Below are positions 43,768-53,010 of a stretch of DNA of 64,000 nt, piece by piece; the first letter of the stretch is position 1; every line of letters starts with the position of its first letter. Position numbers and translations under genes: made by a program. The DNA lies in the NCBI RefSeq assembly GCF_025562755.1, contig NZ_CP103300.1, forward strand, positions 930,001 to 994,000. Direction: 5' to 3'. The notes below the pieces were generated by a model. The model was not told where the DNA came from. It ran no database searches and saw nothing but the letters and a program-made list of their open reading frames with translations. This DNA comes from Endozoicomonas euniceicola (lineage in GTDB: Bacteria > Pseudomonadota > Gammaproteobacteria > Pseudomonadales > Endozoicomonadaceae).

Positions 43768-46683
43768 ATGGATAGACAGGCTTCAATACTGGCGCTAATG
43801 AGATTTGCCAGACCAACCGTCAGCGTGATTATGTTCTTTACAAGTTACTGCTTCGCAGGGATCGGGTATGAAGACGTTCTTGATAACATCCATCCATTTC
43901 CAGTTGAACTGGATGAGTTATCCGTAAGTGGTTCACACCCAAAACTGAAAAAAACCTTTTTTATTGACTCAGAAAGTGGAAGTAAGACAATTATCAGACA
44001 ATATACAGGTAATGTTTATACTGCGTATTATTTTCCAGATAAAAGTCAGAAAAAAACCCATTCAATCCGATTGAATCCAATTACTAACGATCTTTTGTTG
44101 ATCATAGATAAGAGAGAATATCGCCTTATTCTTTCTTACTCAGAACACAATGCAGTTAATACTTATTTCAACCTGGCTCGGTTATTAAGCAAAACGTTCA
44201 GAGATATCAAAAATGATATTATATACTGTGTAACTAAAGAGAAAAATCAATGCCCAACAGGGTGGTTAGAAAAAACGAAAAACGCATTCACTTATCAGCC
44301 CTATTACACAAAAACCATACAGAACTACCATGAAACGGAATTAGACAATGGCTTAATGCAAATAGATTTCGATGAAGACAGTGTACTACTGACCAGGCAT
44401 GGTAAAGGGATTCTTTCACAAGCAGATGACAAAACAAGGCAGCTGGCTCAAGACAGCAACGATAAAAAAAAACACAACAACAATGCGTATGACAACAAAA
44501 ATGATTCTCGCAGGCAGTACAGGCAAGCCCCATCAAAGAAAAGAAAAGGCAATAAAGGTTCCTCTCTTAATTCTGGAAACAGCAATGATGAAGGCGGTGA
44601 CGACAATCAAGAGCGACGTGATGATCATAAATACGACACCAATAGCCCTGAAGATGAAGAAACTCATAAAAACTACCATAACAGCAATTTTCTAACATTC
44701 ATAAACCAGGCTTTAAGATTTGCCATTTCAGGGACGATAGACATTGATACAGCAATTATTGGTGCCATGAATCAATTCCTGAACCTTCCCCTCTCAGGCT
44801 CAATCAACAGGCTTTCAGCCTTCTTGCTGGAGAGGCTTTATCATGAGTACGGAATCTCAGGGGGTGAGATTACACTGGCCATGCGAAGGGTCAATAGAAA
44901 TCTGGAGTTGCAGTTAGAAGATGAACCCAGCGATCAACCGAACAATTTTCTTTCAGCACTCATCAATGTACACACGGAGTCAGCAGACCGTTCATTTCAA
45001 CCTTATGCACGACAAATATTGTCTATTTATTACAATGCCATTCTTGATGCTCCTCTTCTGGAAAGTACTCTTGATCATTTGCAGGAATACGGCTTTTCTC
45101 CGCAGGCGGTTTTAAATCTGCAACAGCATCAACCTCTCTTACCTGCAATCCTTAATGAAAGGTCAGCAGGAGCGGACAGATTATCCCCTCTTACCATACT
45201 GAATTTCATCAACCGTTTTTTTGATAGTAAAACCGGTTCCTTGCTGCTAATGACTATGATTTCTGGCTTTGTTTACGATCATTATTCAAACCTTCTCAGC
45301 CCGGACGTGTACTTTCATCGATTTGATCTTTATGCAACCGCAATAATTTGTCTGTTTGCCCAGACTATTCCTTCTTTATTGAACACTTTAAACCTGTTTG
45401 GGATTTTAAGGCAGGACGATGATCTGCCGCCGCAATTGGTTTTTTTCCTGATTAGCTTTAACACATTGAAAGATATTTTCTCTGCGCTGAGTACGGGTTC
45501 AGGTTTAATTGAAAATCCAATGTACACAAGACTGTTCCAGGGGTTGCATGTTCTGTTCAGTTCACTGTTCTCTTATTTTTTATTAAAAACAATCATCACC
45601 ACTTCAGAGTCAGAGAACGATGAATATGAACGTACTTCGCCTAAAAACAGCCAGTTGTTACAATACACACTAATACCATTGACTATCAGTACTTTTTCCA
45701 CACTCTCACTTTATTTCATTTCTAACTTTCTTAATTTTAATATTCCTTCTGAAAGTAATAATTACATCCTTTTTACCCTTTCAAGTCTGGCAAGAAACTT
45801 ATTCTCCAACCAAAACAGCCCACAGGAAGAAGTCATTCGGGTACTCGCCTTTTTTTCTTTATCTCTCACGATCACTGCACTGTGGAATCAGCACCGTTAT
45901 TTTAGGAATATCTGCTCTGACTCTGCCCAGTTCAGGGATAAGCTCAACATTCTTTGGAATAACCTTTGGGTCTTTTACCTCAATGCCGCTCTTTCAAGCT
46001 ACACCTTTGTTATGTCTTTTGCTGATCGTGCCGGGAACAACCCCATGGTTTTTTATATCAACCTGATACTCAGCTTCATAAAATCCCGAGTATTTGAAAA
46101 TCGTGTAAATGTATTAAGACGAGAGGCACTGACGAAACCGATTATTGAAAAAAAAAGCACTAGGATAAACAGGGACTTCAATAATAGCGTCAAACATGGC
46201 GATGGCAGCAATAACGTCTCAACATCGGGTTCAACAACAGTGGCTGAATCCATACAGTTTTTTTTTAACCAGTTTGACCAGGCAAATATCCGAAACCAGT
46301 ATTACATAATTATGACGCTCAAGGAGAACTTCCCCCCCAGGCTCTATCACTTAATGCGCCAGATCGGCAACAGGCCCTCAACCCAGACCATTACACGCAG
46401 CTGCGTTTCCGATTTTCAGAATGCGGAGTCTTCGCGACCCGCAGCTACTGCGGATATATTTGCGCAAGGTACGACAGAAATACCAGAAGCGCCCCAAGAT
46501 ATCCCTTTGAGAGCCACCTCCCGTTTTCAGGTCATGCCGGTTACGGAAAACGATGAGGAGGTGAACACAGATAAGACAACAAATGCGGAAACAGTGATCG
46601 ACATACCTGATGATGCTGGTAACGAAAGCGACACCAGCTTAAACAACAGAAACGCCACGGAAAAGCATGAATCAAACGGGTAA
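43768..46683 (+). CDS. Large hypothetical multi-pass membrane protein
   Basis: 971 residues, no recognised family. An N-terminal hydrophobic segment (about 15-32, VSVIMFFTSYCFAGIG) may be a signal peptide. Residues about 228-305 are low-complexity, Asn/Lys/Asp-rich (KKKHNNN, SKKRKGNKGSSLNSGNSND). From about 490 to 775 there are six to eight hydrophobic stretches (for example 520-545, 593-611, 632-655, 690-706, 733-752). The C-terminal 120 residues are again polar and acidic. AT-rich compared with core genes. The make-up resembles lineage-specific surface or effector proteins; the role is unknown. Confidence 0.6.
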   Translation: MDRQASILALMRFARPTVSVIMFFTSYCFAGIGYEDVLDNIHPFPVELDELSVSGSHPKLKKTFFIDSESGSKTIIRQYTGNVYTAYYFPDKSQKKTHSIRLNPITNDLLLIIDKREYRLILSYSEHNAVNTYFNLARLLSKTFRDIKNDIIYCVTKEKNQCPTGWLEKTKNAFTYQPYYTKTIQNYHETELDNGLMQIDFDEDSVLLTRHGKGILSQADDKTRQLAQDSNDKKKHNNNAYDNKNDSRRQYRQAPSKKRKGNKGSSLNSGNSNDEGGDDNQERRDDHKYDTNSPEDEETHKNYHNSNFLTFINQALRFAISGTIDIDTAIIGAMNQFLNLPLSGSINRLSAFLLERLYHEYGISGGEITLAMRRVNRNLELQLEDEPSDQPNNFLSALINVHTESADRSFQPYARQILSIYYNAILDAPLLESTLDHLQEYGFSPQAVLNLQQHQPLLPAILNERSAGADRLSPLTILNFINRFFDSKTGSLLLMTMISGFVYDHYSNLLSPDVYFHRFDLYATAIICLFAQTIPSLLNTLNLFGILRQDDDLPPQLVFFLISFNTLKDIFSALSTGSGLIENPMYTRLFQGLHVLFSSLFSYFLLKTIITTSESENDEYERTSPKNSQLLQYTLIPLTISTFSTLSLYFISNFLNFNIPSESNNYILFTLSSLARNLFSNQNSPQEEVIRVLAFFSLSLTITALWNQHRYFRNICSDSAQFRDKLNILWNNLWVFYLNAALSSYTFVMSFADRAGNNPMVFYINLILSFIKSRVFENRVNVLRREALTKPIIEKKSTRINRDFNNSVKHGDGSNNVSTSGSTTVAESIQFFFNQFDQANIRNQYYIIMTLKENFPPRLYHLMRQIGNRPSTQTITRSCVSDFQNAESSRPAATADIFAQGTTEIPEAPQDIPLRATSRFQVMPVTENDEEVNTDKTTNAETVIDIPDDAGNESDTSLNNRNATEKHESNG

Positions 46684-47381
46684 CGGTTAAACTCCACTAT
46701 GATATTTACGAGCGCAGTTAGATGATGACAACCCAGGCTGGTATAAACATCACCACTTTACTATCTTGACGTGAGTGGCTGACAGTGTGAGTTTGAGTCT
46801 ATGGAGTACCATCGTTTGATTCATTTCCCCGATATGGGAAAGGCTGACTTGTTTGGCTGGTACAGGGCCAATCTCTATTCGAGGTGTATGGACAATGATG
46901 TTAAACGACCTGATCAAACAATATAATGGTCACCATGTATGGCAGTTTTCACATTTAGATTTTGCCTCTCTGGGAGGGGAATCAGATGGAGTTTGTGTAG
47001 CACTGTGCGCTAACTGGATAAGATATCATTCGCAGAATGACAGTCTGGCCAATTACATCGGCTACGAACAAAAGGAATATTTGAATACATTACTTGCCAA
47101 AGAGATGGCTCGTTTAAATAATTTTATTAACCATCAGGGCTATAGTCACTCCAGGTTAGATCTGTTTTTTGAAATGCACGGAATTTTCCCTCTTTACAGC
47201 AGCCATGAGCTAACCATTCTGTCGTATCCGGAAGAAGAGATAGTGGAAAAAATAAAATGTAGAAAAAGAAGGGCGATGTTCCATAAGGGGTATCAACCCG
47301 ATATTGAGACTCAGATAACCAGTGCATTAATCGGGTTGGGTAACTGCTATGCCGTCATACATTTTTATGCCGGTTATAATG

Positions 47382-48873
47382 CAATGGCACTGACTTAAGA
47401 CTTAATCCCTTGGCATGAAAGGCTTGCCCAAGAACAAATCATCTATAAATAGATGAAGTTAACAGAGCCCTCGAGCAAGCCATGAACAAGTCTAGCCCAG
47501 AATATCTAAAACTCGCTGACCAATGTCTGAAGCAGTTTGCACAAACATCTGAAGACGCCTTGGCTTCTCTACTCTCCACAGAGATCCTGAATGCCTTTGA
47601 GAAAAAATCGACCTCCAGAGTTAGAGATTATCCAGCCCTGAAAACCCTTACTCTTTTTATGCGTCAGGTGTCCAATGAAGACAAGTCCTGCAGAAAGGTT
47701 CTTGTACAGGAGTCACTTGAACAAGCAGCAAATGACGAAGTGTCCGACAAAACCAAGAATGACGCCTACTGCAAAGCACGTAAACGGTTGCCGGAAGATC
47801 AGGTAAAGTCATTGTTTCAGATTTCAGGAAAACGACTGGATGAAGAAAGCCCGGAATCATGGTTGTGGCACGGTCGGCGGGTTGTTATTGCCGATGGAAC
47901 CACTGCTAATATGCCTGACACGACTGAAAACCAACAGCTCTATCCCCAGTCAAAATCCCAAAAAAAAGAAGTAGGGTTCCCTACTGTCAGGATGCTTGCC
48001 TTTATCACGCTGGGAAGTGGAGCTCTCATTGAGACAGCCATGGGAGCTTGTGAGGGAAAAGGCAGTGGAGAGCAATCTCTGATGATACAAATGATCCCGA
48101 ACTTGAATGCTGACGACATTGTGCTTGGCGATGCCATTTTCGAGACGTATTTCATCCTGGCACTTTTGCTTATAGCAGGTGTTGACGGTGTTTTTGAAAA
48201 AAATGGTGCGCGTAAAATCGACTTCAGAAAATCCTTCATGAAACTGGGAAAAAAAGATGCTTTATTCAGATTGGAGCGTCCTCCAAAACCACCCTGGATG
48301 AGCAGAGAGTTTTACGATCAGTGGACACCGGATCACCTGATTATCCGTGCCATTAAAACGAAGAATCGTATCATCGTTACCACATTGATTGATGCAGAAG
48401 CATATCCACGCTCTGACATTAGCGCACTGTACACCAAACGCTGGAATATTGAGTTGGACTTCAGATCCATCAAAACAATTATGAATATGGAGATGTTGCG
48501 CTGTAAGACTCCAGCGATGGTGCGTAAAGAAATTTATGTTCATTTTCTGGTTTACAATTTGATACGGGCATTAATGGCGCGAGTGGCCAAAGCCACAGAG
48601 CAAGTTCCGAGGGATGTGAGCTTCAAGGCAGCAAAACAGACGCTAAATGGGGCTCGGGTTTTACTGTTATTCTGTCCAAATTGCACTCTCAACCAGGTTC
48701 AAGCTCAAATGATAGTTATCATTGGAGAACATAAAGTTGGAGACCGACCGGGACGATCAGAACCAAGAGCTGTAAAGAGGCGACCAAAGGCATTTAAAAA
48801 GCTCCAGCACTCTAGGGCTAAAGCTCGTCAACTCAATAAGTACAAGGGGTGAGAGCTTAAGTCAGTGCCATTG
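47382..48873 (+). mobile_element. IS4-family insertion sequence
   Basis: 1492 bases with perfect 18-bp terminal inverted repeats (CAATGGCACTGACTTAAG at 47382-47399; its complement at 48856-48873). The flanking direct repeat GGTTATAATG (47372-47381 and 48874-48883) is a 10-bp target duplication, typical of IS4. Both ends and duplication are perfect, so insertion looks recent. Confidence 0.95.
47482..48852 (+). CDS. IS4-family transposase
   Basis: 456-residue DDE transposase. First Asp in VVIADGTTANMPDT, second in IVLGDAIFETYF, and the glutamate within the YREK signature YTKRWNIELDFRSIK (Y-x2-R-x3-E-x6-K). Basic C-terminus (RRPKAFKKLQHSRAKARQL). Intact, about 100 bp from the left inverted repeat and ending just before the right one. 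Confidence 0.95.
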   Translation: MNKSSPEYLKLADQCLKQFAQTSEDALASLLSTEILNAFEKKSTSRVRDYPALKTLTLFMRQVSNEDKSCRKVLVQESLEQAANDEVSDKTKNDAYCKARKRLPEDQVKSLFQISGKRLDEESPESWLWHGRRVVIADGTTANMPDTTENQQLYPQSKSQKKEVGFPTVRMLAFITLGSGALIETAMGACEGKGSGEQSLMIQMIPNLNADDIVLGDAIFETYFILALLLIAGVDGVFEKNGARKIDFRKSFMKLGKKDALFRLERPPKPPWMSREFYDQWTPDHLIIRAIKTKNRIIVTTLIDAEAYPRSDISALYTKRWNIELDFRSIKTIMNMEMLRCKTPAMVRKEIYVHFLVYNLIRALMARVAKATEQVPRDVSFKAAKQTLNGARVLLLFCPNCTLNQVQAQMIVIIGEHKVGDRPGRSEPRAVKRRPKAFKKLQHSRAKARQLNKYKG

Positions 48874-49094
48874 GGTTATAATGGACATACCATTGGTGTT
48901 TGGCTTGGCCGGTCCAGTGACCAGGCTGGAGATGCCTGTCTGTTCGATGCAAACATAGGAGAAGTGTGGTTTAGCAACCGTCAGGACTTCATCTGCTTTT
49001 TTCCACAATACTTCAGAAAGTATTACATACCTCTTGGCTTCATGGATAAATGGTATGTAATCCCCTTAGCGCCAGCCTGACCTCCACCTCAATC

Positions 49095-49955
49095 TTAGCC
49101 TGTGGCAACCAACTCTCCTGTCCTGTAATCCTGAAACGCCCGCTCAATCTCTTCACGGGTGTTCATAACGAAAGGCCCGGACTGAACCACGGGTTCATTC
49201 AGCGGCTCCCCTGCCAGTACCAGAAGTCCGCTCTGTTCACTGGCGGTCAGTTCCAGATCACCCGACTCGCTTAACACGGCCAGCGTTGACTCCCCGATGG
49301 AAATGACAGAATCACTTCCTGCAACATTCACTACACCCCGATAAACATAAATCATGACTTTGCCCGGCGTCACGGGCAGTATCACCCGGCCACCAGCGTC
49401 GACCTTAACATCGAGCACCAGCGCCTGGGTATCCTCCCGAACCGTCGGTGCCTGAACCCTGATGTCATCATTCTGCAATGCCCCCACCAGTACACGGCAC
49501 TTGCCTTCAGACAACGGCCACTCCGGGATTGCGTCACGATCAATATCCATATACTGCGGGTCATCCATCTTTGCCTTACGGGGCATATTCAGCCAGAGCT
49601 GAAAGCCGTGCAGTCGATCCTGCTCAGGCACTGGCATTTCTGAGTGGATCACACCACGCCCTGACTTCATCCACTGCATACCACCGTTACCGACCTCCCG
49701 ACGATTCCCCATGTGATCCTCATGCCGAAAACCTCCAACCAGCATGCAGGAAATGGTCTCTATCCCTCTGTGAGGGTGAGGAGGGAAACCGCCTCCCAGC
49801 GCATCTCTATGATCCGCTTGCAATTCATCCAGCAAAAGAAAAGGGTCCATCAGCTGGTGCGGGGGCTGACTCATAATCCGCTTCAACTGCACCCCCGCCC
49901 CATCGGAAGCAGGCACCGCATCGATACTGTGAACAACGCTTCTTGTACTATTCAT
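49095..49955 (-). CDS. Pirin-family protein (YhhW-like)
   Basis: 286-residue bicupin; bacterial pirins of this type can act as quercetin 2,3-dioxygenases. Metal site visible in FPPHPHRGIETISCMLVGGFRHEDHMGN (three His and a later Glu), followed by MQWMKSGRGVIHSEMP. The C-terminal cupin carries VYRGVVNV and LLVLAGEPLNEPVVQSGPFVMN. Starts immediately after the azoR stop (TAAATG), so the two form an operon. Confidence 0.9.
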   Translation of the reverse strand: MNSTRSVVHSIDAVPASDGAGVQLKRIMSQPPHQLMDPFLLLDELQADHRDALGGGFPPHPHRGIETISCMLVGGFRHEDHMGNRREVGNGGMQWMKSGRGVIHSEMPVPEQDRLHGFQLWLNMPRKAKMDDPQYMDIDRDAIPEWPLSEGKCRVLVGALQNDDIRVQAPTVREDTQALVLDVKVDAGGRVILPVTPGKVMIYVYRGVVNVAGSDSVISIGESTLAVLSESGDLELTASEQSGLLVLAGEPLNEPVVQSGPFVMNTREEIERAFQDYRTGELVATG

Positions 49956-50558
49956 TTAAACCACCAGTTGCTCAATGGTTTGTGCTGCACCCCGCAACGC
50001 TTTTTCCCGTGCGTCGTCACCCATTGCCAGCCCTTCCGCATAAACAAACTGAACGTCGTCTATGCCCAGAAAAGCGAGAAAATCCATAACATAACGGGTT
50101 TCCGTATCTTTTGGAGTGCCTTTATAAAGCCCTCCCCGGGTTGTCAGCACATAAGCCTTCTTACCCTGTAATAAACCAACAGGTCCCTTTTCTGTGTATT
50201 TAAAGGTAATGCCTGCCCTGGCAACATAATCAAAGTAAGCTTTCAGAGTTGAAGGGATACCAAAGTTATACATAGGCAGCCCCAGTACCAGAACATCAGC
50301 GCGCTGGAGCTCATCAATCAGCCCGTCAGACAATTCTGCCGCACGCCTCTGGCTGTCGGTACGCTCATCAGGCTGCACTGCAAACCCCTGAAAACTGTCC
50401 ATATCCAGATGGGGCACAGGCTTTGCCGCAAGATCCCGATGAATGACTTCATAATCCGGCTGTTTCTGTAACAGTCGCTCAATAAAGGTCTGTGCCAGCT
50501 TTGACGATTGCCCCTCCTGGCCAAACAGGCTTGAAGTGATATTCAGAATGGTATTCAT
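49956..50558 (-). CDS. azoR: FMN-dependent NADH-azoreductase AzoR
   Basis: Flavodoxin-fold quinone/azo reductase, 200 residues. FMN-binding and core motifs: ITSSLFGQEGQSSKLA, VLGLPMYNFGIPSTLKAYFDYVARAGITFKYTEKGPVGLL, and VLTTRGG. Operon with pirin downstream. A broken copy of part of its 3' region lies at about 53011-53101. Confidence 0.92.
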   Translation of the reverse strand: MNTILNITSSLFGQEGQSSKLAQTFIERLLQKQPDYEVIHRDLAAKPVPHLDMDSFQGFAVQPDERTDSQRRAAELSDGLIDELQRADVLVLGLPMYNFGIPSTLKAYFDYVARAGITFKYTEKGPVGLLQGKKAYVLTTRGGLYKGTPKDTETRYVMDFLAFLGIDDVQFVYAEGLAMGDDAREKALRGAAQTIEQLVV

Positions 50559-50699
50559 AGCGCGCTCCTATCAACGAGGTTGTTTTATTTATTTCCTTAC
50601 CTGTTAATCTATCGTCGATTTTTACGATTTAAAAGACGAATTATTCGGGTGAATCTATCGAATTTTCAGAAGCTATTTTAGAAGCGGTGACGACTGACA

Positions 50700-50807
50700 A
50701 CCCAGTACGCACATACAGTCTATGTTTGACCCGGAAGATCATATGACGAGGCCGGGGATACCTGCCTGTTTGATTCAAGCTTGGGAAAAATTATGGTTTA
50801 GCAGTTA
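50700..50807 (+). pseudogene. Remnant of a second YopT-like (C58) protease gene
   Basis: Bases here align with the C-terminal part of the C58 gene at 48.9 kb: GCACATACAGTCTATG against GGACATACCATTGGTG, then EAGDTCLFDSSLGK against QAGDACLFDANIGE, and TGGTTTAGCA in both. Stops and small indels break the frame. Only the His/Asp end remains; the left part is lost and IS607 copy 2 starts right after it. Confidence 0.7.
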
Positions 50808-50877
50808 AATAAAAATGCAACAATCGCAACATAACTTGTTATACTGACAACAACATAGATAGCCAGAGGCGTTTATT

Positions 50878-51444
50878 TTGTGGGTATCCACAACCAAACT
50901 TGCCAAGATTGAGGGCGTAACAACCCAGACAATAAGGCGAAAGATCGAAAGCGGTCATTACGAGAAAATAATGCAAACGAGCGGGGGTCACTACCGCATA
51001 TTCATCAACCAGCAGAGGAAGATATGCTATGCAAGGGTTAGCTCAGGGAAGCAAAAATCTTCCATTGCTACGCAAAGGCGACGCTTGCTCGAAAGGCATC
51101 CTGACGCAGAATTTATCAGTGACATTGCCAGTGCTTTCAACTTTAAACGAAAAGGACTGCAAACCATTCTGGAATCAGCGATGTGCGACCATCCAACCCA
51201 CATTGTGGTTACCACAAAAGACAGGCTCGCACGATCAGGATTCGAACTTATCAAGTGGCTCGTTGAATTATCAGGAGGACAAATCGAAGTTTTGGATGAC
51301 TCGAATGGTTCCGGTGAAGCCTTTGATACCCATGAGCTTATCGGTTTCATTACCTCGTTCTGCAACAGCCACTACGGACAGCGTTCCGCTAAAAGGCGCA
51401 AAGATCGTAGCATCAAAAAGGATCAGAATTTACCCGGAGAATGA
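50878..51444 (+). CDS. tnpA: IS607-type serine recombinase TnpA (copy 2)
   Basis: 188 residues, TTG start, MerR-like helix-turn-helix plus resolvase domain with YARVSSGKQK and TKDRLARSG as in copy 1. Overlaps tnpB: the tnpB ATG at 51332 lies 113 bases before the tnpA stop in another frame. Confidence 0.92.
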   Translation: MWVSTTKLAKIEGVTTQTIRRKIESGHYEKIMQTSGGHYRIFINQQRKICYARVSSGKQKSSIATQRRRLLERHPDAEFISDIASAFNFKRKGLQTILESAMCDHPTHIVVTTKDRLARSGFELIKWLVELSGGQIEVLDDSNGSGEAFDTHELIGFITSFCNSHYGQRSAKRRKDRSIKKDQNLPGE

Positions 51445-52582
51445 ACCGGCCTACAGGGATGCACTTGCTCTTTACAGGCGTTCTTACAACCTGGCTGTAG
51501 AGCGGTTCCGCAATGACAAATACAAGGACGAAAATGGTAAATTTATTAATATGCGCCCGTCGATAAAGGCTCAGGTGGAGAAGGAGCAAAAAGACAATGG
51601 ACGGGCTTATAACTCTATTATTTCAGATAATGGAACACTAGCGGCAGCGACAACATTCAAGTCTGTTTGCAGTAAAAACAAAAAACTCAAAGGGGCAAGT
51701 GAAGGTTTCTCAGAAATAAGTTTTAAGAGCCGTAAAGGAAGCAGGCACTCATTCTCTATTGATAGACTGCCAAAGGGATTGAACCCTTGCGTTAATGCGT
51801 TGGGCAGAATCCATCTAACGGAAGAAGTGCCTGCCGAAGCCATTGGTAAATCATGCGTTATTACCTGTGACAAAGGGCGCTGGTTCATTCAGGTTCAACA
51901 ACACATAGAACTCAATGCCGATATCCAAGGCGCAGTGAGGTGTGTTGGGATAGACCCCGGAGTGCGAACTTTTGCTACCTGTTTCAGCGATAAAGAGGCT
52001 TTAATTGCAGGAAATGACTTTGCCAAAAAAAAGTTGTTCCCGCTTATGAAACGAGTTGACAATTTCATTGGGCAAAAACAAAAGATTCTAAACACCCAAA
52101 AAGGCATAAAGTTTCCTGACATGCCTCAGTGGGCGCAGGATCGTATTGTCAACTTTGACAAAGAGATTAACCGCCTTAAGTGCAAGAAAGATGACATTAT
52201 TCTGGACTTGCATAACCGACTGGCGTTCGAGCTTGTATCCAATTATGACGTTATCTTTCTGCCGTCTTTCGAGACGAGGGGTATGGTCACACGAAAAGAC
52301 AAAAAGGTGCGTACCATACGCCGGAATACCTGCCGCCAGATGCTAGATCTCAATCATTACGGGTTTAAGGTGCGTTTGAAGTGGTACGCCAGAAAGTACG
52401 GAAAGCACGTTGTGGATTGCAATGAAGCGTACACGTCAAAGACCCGCTCATGGGATGGCAGTATTGATGATCGGCTTGGTTCATCAAAAGTTATAAAAGG
52501 CAATGGTTTCACCGTTGACAGAGACATCAACGGTGCGAGAAACGTCCTTCTTAAAAATCTAACAAGGCAGCTTGAGCCTTAA
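51332..52582 (+). CDS. tnpB: IS607-type TnpB without zinc-finger cysteines (copy 2)
   Basis: 416 residues from ATG 51332 (MSLSVSLPRS...KIVASKRIRIYP); the longer frame from 51029 is a shadow of tnpA. RuvC residues: GIDPGVRTFAT (Asp), LPSFETRGMV (Glu), VDRDINGARN (Asp). The region between the last two, which in most TnpB proteins holds C-x2-C...C-x2-C, reads YTSKTRSWDGSIDD...VIKGNGFTVDRD, so all four cysteines are missing. The right end of the element (52583-52625) would form the guide-RNA 3' portion. Confidence 0.88.
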   Translation: MSLSVSLPRSATATTDSVPLKGAKIVASKRIRIYPENEPAYRDALALYRRSYNLAVERFRNDKYKDENGKFINMRPSIKAQVEKEQKDNGRAYNSIISDNGTLAAATTFKSVCSKNKKLKGASEGFSEISFKSRKGSRHSFSIDRLPKGLNPCVNALGRIHLTEEVPAEAIGKSCVITCDKGRWFIQVQQHIELNADIQGAVRCVGIDPGVRTFATCFSDKEALIAGNDFAKKKLFPLMKRVDNFIGQKQKILNTQKGIKFPDMPQWAQDRIVNFDKEINRLKCKKDDIILDLHNRLAFELVSNYDVIFLPSFETRGMVTRKDKKVRTIRRNTCRQMLDLNHYGFKVRLKWYARKYGKHVVDCNEAYTSKTRSWDGSIDDRLGSSKVIKGNGFTVDRDINGARNVLLKNLTRQLEP

Positions 52583-52614
52583 TCATAACAACGAATGTTG
52601 CGTTCGTTGCGGTT

Positions 52615-52932
52615 TTAATCAAGAGTCCCCATATAAACAGTGCTGACACCACTAACAGCATCAATAGCATTAACGCCTGCAATACAAGCGGTAAGCCCTG
52701 CTGCTGCCACAGCACCAAGGCCAACTTCAGCCACCTTGTTAACTACTCGTTGGTACAGTGGGCGAGAATCATGCGAGGGTGTATAAGCCTGACAAATAGG
52801 GCAATTTCTTTTTACCTCAAACCACCGGGTGATACAGCGCCCACAAAATACATGCGTTTTATGGCAAGGAAGAGTGACCGGCTCCTGCATATTATTACCA
52901 GAGCTAAGGCAAATACCGCATTTAATATCCAT
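52615..52932 (-). CDS. Small RING-finger protein with hydrophobic tail, 3' end replaced by IS607
   Basis: 105 residues. A canonical C3HC4 RING at residues 5-49: C-x2-C-x14-C-x3-H-x2-C-x2-C-x10-C-x2-C (CGIC, LPCHKTHVFCGRC, CPIC). Residues about 64-95 are hydrophobic and small (VGLGAVAAAGLTACIAG), fit for membrane association. The last two or three codons and the stop come from IS607 copy 2, so the native protein was probably longer. RING domains recruit ubiquitin E2 enzymes of eukaryotes; action in a host cell is inferred. Confidence 0.78.
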   Translation of the reverse strand: MDIKCGICLSSGNNMQEPVTLPCHKTHVFCGRCITRWFEVKRNCPICQAYTPSHDSRPLYQRVVNKVAEVGLGAVAAAGLTACIAGVNAIDAVSGVSTVYMGTLD

Positions 52933-53010
52933 AATCCGGAGCCCCTATTTATAAGTAACGATTTAGTAACGTAGAGTGCAAAGTACCTGATAAGTTCAAA
53001 ATAGTTCGTA

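Larger units (their letters stand above)
46895..49080 (+). pseudogene. YopT-like cysteine protease (peptidase C58) gene, interrupted by an IS4-type element
   Basis: Part one (46895-47381) encodes residues 1-162; part two (48884-49080) encodes the rest. Removing the element with one 10-bp target copy restores a single frame of 227 residues through AGYN-GHTIGVW. The catalytic triad of the C58 family is then complete: Cys34 (ESDGVCVALCANW), His164 (GHTIGVW) and Asp184 (CLFDANIGEVWF). The family includes YopT and AvrPphB, proteases injected into host cells. With the element in place the product ends at AGYNAMALT, lacking His and Asp. Start is probably ATG 46895 or 46898 after GAGG. Confidence 0.8.
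50815..52625 (+). mobile_element. IS607-family transposon, copy 2 (intact)
   Basis: 1811 bases carrying overlapping tnpA and tnpB, almost identical to copy 1 without the intron. Left limit ATGCAACAATCGC, right limit TTTTAATCAAGAG. The right end lies in the 3' end of the RING gene and provides its stop codon, as it does for menE in copy 1. Confidence 0.92.

Noticed and set aside
51029..51331. Long N-terminal extension of tnpB in copy 2 (and 16361-16663 in copy 1)
   Set aside because: It is the second frame of tnpA; family similarity of TnpB begins only after ATG 51332.
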